A stretch of 5,158 nt of DNA, taken from JALZHR01 sp036389695. Lineage in GTDB: Bacteria; Acidobacteriota; Blastocatellia; Pyrinomonadales; Pyrinomonadaceae. Under the pieces are notes generated by a model that was given only the letters and a program-made list of their open reading frames with translations, did not search any database and was not told where the DNA came from. Shown piece after piece: positions 3,599 to 5,158 of the stretch (its first letter is position 1; each line of letters starts with the position of its first letter). Location: assembly GCA_036389695.1 (NCBI GenBank), contig DASVWG010000037.1, positions 1 to 5,158 on the forward strand. Direction: 5' to 3'. A program made the translations under genes and the position numbers.

Positions 3599-5128
3599 CT
3601 AAACATTCCCGGTCGCCGCCGCCATGACTTTTTCGGCGGTGGCTTCGGTGCGCGTAAACTCGCCTGTTTTCCTGCCTTCGTGCAGGACGATGATGCGGTC
3701 GGATAAGCCCATAACTTCGGGCAGCTCCGATGAAACCAGAACAATCGCCAAGCCTTCTTTCGCCAGTTTGTTGATTTCCGTGTAGATTTCCTGTTTCGCG
3801 CCGACGTCGATGCCTCGCGTCGGCTCGTCGAGAAATAAAATTTTCGGATTCGTCAAAAGCCATTTACCCAAAACGACTTTCTGCTGGTTGCCGCCGGAAA
3901 GCGTTCCGGCAACGGTTAAGGGCGAGCCGGCTTTGACTCTTAAGGAACGCATCGCGCCGCTTGCCGCGACGGTTTCGCGCGAGCGATGCGTCAGGAATTT
4001 GCCGGAAATTTGTTTCAGTCCGGCGAGCGTCATATTGTCCAGAATCGTCTGTTCCAGCAGCAAGCCGAAACGCTTGCGGTCTTCGGTGACGAAACCGATG
4101 CCGTGACGAATCGCATCCGAAGGCGCGTCGATGGAAATCTGCCGACCTTCGACGTAAATCTCGCCCGCAGCTTTGCCTTGCCACGCGCCGAAAATCGACA
4201 TCAGCAATTCGGAGCGTCCCGCGCCCATCAAACCGGCGATGCCCAAAACTTCGCCTTTCCGCACGCTGAACGAAACGTTATCGACGAGTTTTTTATTCGG
4301 GTTGTCGAGGTCAAAGGCGTTTAAATCTTTGACTTCCAGCGCCGTTTCGCCAAACTCGTGATTGGTTTTCGGAAAAATATCGCCGACTTCGCGCCCGACC
4401 ATCAGCGCGATGACTTTTTCGATATTCAAATCCGCCGTCGGGTTCGTGCCGACCGTTTTTCCGTCGCGCAAAACCGTGATGCGGTCGCTCATCCGGAAAA
4501 CTTCGCCGAGCTTATGCGAAATGTAAATCATCCCGACGCCGCGCGCGCGCAATTTTTCCAAAATCGCGAAAAGCGTCGCGACTTCCGATTCGGTCAAAGC
4601 CGCCGTCGGCTCATCCAACACAAGAATTTTCGCTTTCTGCGACAGAGCTTTGGCGATTTCGACGAGCTGCTGCTGACCGATGCCGAGATTGCCGACCGGC
4701 GTGCGCGGGTCAATCGGCAGATGCAAATCCTGCAGAAGCTTTCCGGCTTTCTGATACAGCTCCGCCCAATTTATGACGCCGAACCGGCTCGGCTCGCGTC
4801 CGAGAAAAATGTTTTCGCCGACAGTTAGCTCCTTAACGAGCGAAAGCTCCTGAAAGATGATGGCGACGCCCGCATTTTCGGCGTCGCGGACGGTTTTGAA
4901 ATTTTTCGTCTCGCCGTCAATCAAAATCTCGCCGCCGTAGCTGCCCGCCGGATAAACGCCTGACAAAACCTTCATCAAAGTCGATTTTCCCGCGCCGTTT
5001 TCGCCTACGAGCGCGTGAAATTCGCCTTCGGAAAGGTCAAACGTCACGCCGTCCAGCGCCTTGACGCCGGGAAATTCTTTACTGATGTTTTTCATCTCCA
5101 AAAGCGGAGGTTTATTTTCTGCGGACAT
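3599..5128 (-). CDS. xylG: Sugar ABC transporter ATPase with two ATP-binding domains, XylG-type
   Basis: This cytoplasmic ATPase powers sugar import through the XylH-like permease. It has 509 residues (E. coli XylG is about 513), with two ABC domains in tandem. Domain 1 has Walker A GENGAGKST (42-50), Q-loop QELSLVKELTVGENIFLG (93-110), the signature LGIGQQQLVEIAKAL (148-162), Walker B ILVLDEPT (168-175) and switch H205. Domain 2 has the degenerate Walker A GLMGAGRSE (299-307), in which lysine is replaced, as usual in this family. It also has FVTEDRKRFGLL (346-357), the signature LSGGNQQK (410-417) and Walker B ILFLDEPTRGID (430-441). The spelling PAGSYGGEI and the GIGQQQ signature match XylG better than RbsA or MglA. 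The start at 5128 aligns with XylG's MPYLLEMKN if a few residues are added; no clear Shine-Dalgarno site precedes it. A binding-protein gene is expected upstream, outside the window. The actual sugar is inferred. Confidence 0.95.
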   Translation of the reverse strand: MSAENKPPLLEMKNISKEFPGVKALDGVTFDLSEGEFHALVGENGAGKSTLMKVLSGVYPAGSYGGEILIDGETKNFKTVRDAENAGVAIIFQELSLVKELTVGENIFLGREPSRFGVINWAELYQKAGKLLQDLHLPIDPRTPVGNLGIGQQQLVEIAKALSQKAKILVLDEPTAALTESEVATLFAILEKLRARGVGMIYISHKLGEVFRMSDRITVLRDGKTVGTNPTADLNIEKVIALMVGREVGDIFPKTNHEFGETALEVKDLNAFDLDNPNKKLVDNVSFSVRKGEVLGIAGLMGAGRSELLMSIFGAWQGKAAGEIYVEGRQISIDAPSDAIRHGIGFVTEDRKRFGLLLEQTILDNMTLAGLKQISGKFLTHRSRETVAASGAMRSLRVKAGSPLTVAGTLSGGNQQKVVLGKWLLTNPKILFLDEPTRGIDVGAKQEIYTEINKLAKEGLAIVLVSSELPEVMGLSDRIIVLHEGRKTGEFTRTEATAEKVMAAATGNV

Positions 5129-5141
5129 TGTTTAAAGTAAT

Positions 5142-5158
5142 GTAGGGGCACGCCCGTG
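5142..5158. repeat. Start of a GC-rich palindromic intergenic repeat (cut by window edge)
   Basis: GTAGGGGCACGCCCGTG contains two overlapping short palindromes: GGGC-AC-GCCC (5146-5155) and CACG-CC-CGTG (5149-5158). It lies 14 bases upstream of the ATPase start. GTAGGGGC-type ends are common in REP-like repeats of many environmental bacteria, but only 17 bases are visible, so its extent and class are unknown. Confidence 0.35.

Noticed and set aside
3102..3606. Exact target-site duplication around the GxxExxxY cassette
   Set aside because: The flanks (GGAAAT and CGGATTT in - strand reading) are only loosely similar, and no identical direct repeat of useful length was found.
4205..4232. Degenerate second Walker A (GLMGAGRSE) of the ATPase as a sign of decay
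   Set aside because: Loss of the lysine in the second ATP-binding domain is normal for tandem-domain sugar ATPases of the RbsA/XylG class.
4358..4828. Open frame of 156 codons on the + strand opposite the ATPase gene
   Set aside because: It is antisense to conserved ABC ATPase motifs and its composition is that of a reverse-strand shadow.

Overview
The window looks like a chromosomal segment of a moderately GC-rich bacterium. The codons favour GAA and AAA while third positions are otherwise GC-rich, and good Shine-Dalgarno sites are visible at two genes. A partial acetyl-CoA synthetase, a sugar ABC transporter of XylG/XylH type and several families of intergenic repeats suggest a free-living heterotroph. 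The overall style resembles Acidobacteriota (Blastocatellia-like) or another environmental phylum. That is an impression, because the window has no phylogenetic marker.

Layout, left to right. (1) 2-724, + strand: the C-terminal 240 residues of acetyl-CoA synthetase (Acs), cut by the window edge. (2) 731-823: a perfect 30-bp inverted repeat that resembles a pair of REP sequences (a REPIN). (3) 832-1533: a small unit with an IS200/REP-associated HUH tyrosine transposase gene (927-1424). A hairpin lies at each end, and both hairpins begin with the same nonamer, TACTACCTA. (4) 1615-1818, + strand: a 67-residue protein with a strong ribosome binding site and a pattern reminiscent of Hfq/Sm proteins. 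(5) 1817-1953: an inverted repeat built from heptamers (GATGAAC/GCGGAAC). It fills the gap between two convergent genes from stop codon to stop codon. (6) 5128 down to 1953, - strand: an operon whose order of transcription is xylG-like ATPase, GxxExxxY-family nuclease-fold gene, xylH-like permease. (7) The last 17 bases carry the start of another GC-rich palindromic repeat.

XylG-like and XylH-like proteins would form the ATPase and membrane subunits of a xylose-type sugar importer. The periplasmic binding protein (XylF type) is not in the window and would be expected upstream of the ATPase, beyond position 5158.

The most notable feature is the GxxExxxY gene between the two transporter genes. 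It is bracketed by 42-bp inverted repeats with only two mismatches. One repeat lies just upstream of its start codon and the other encodes the last ~14 residues of the protein. Removing the bracketed segment leaves the ATPase and permease genes about 17 nt apart, a normal operon spacing. This suggests a compact, non-disruptive insertion cassette that carries a nuclease-fold protein and no recognisable transposase.
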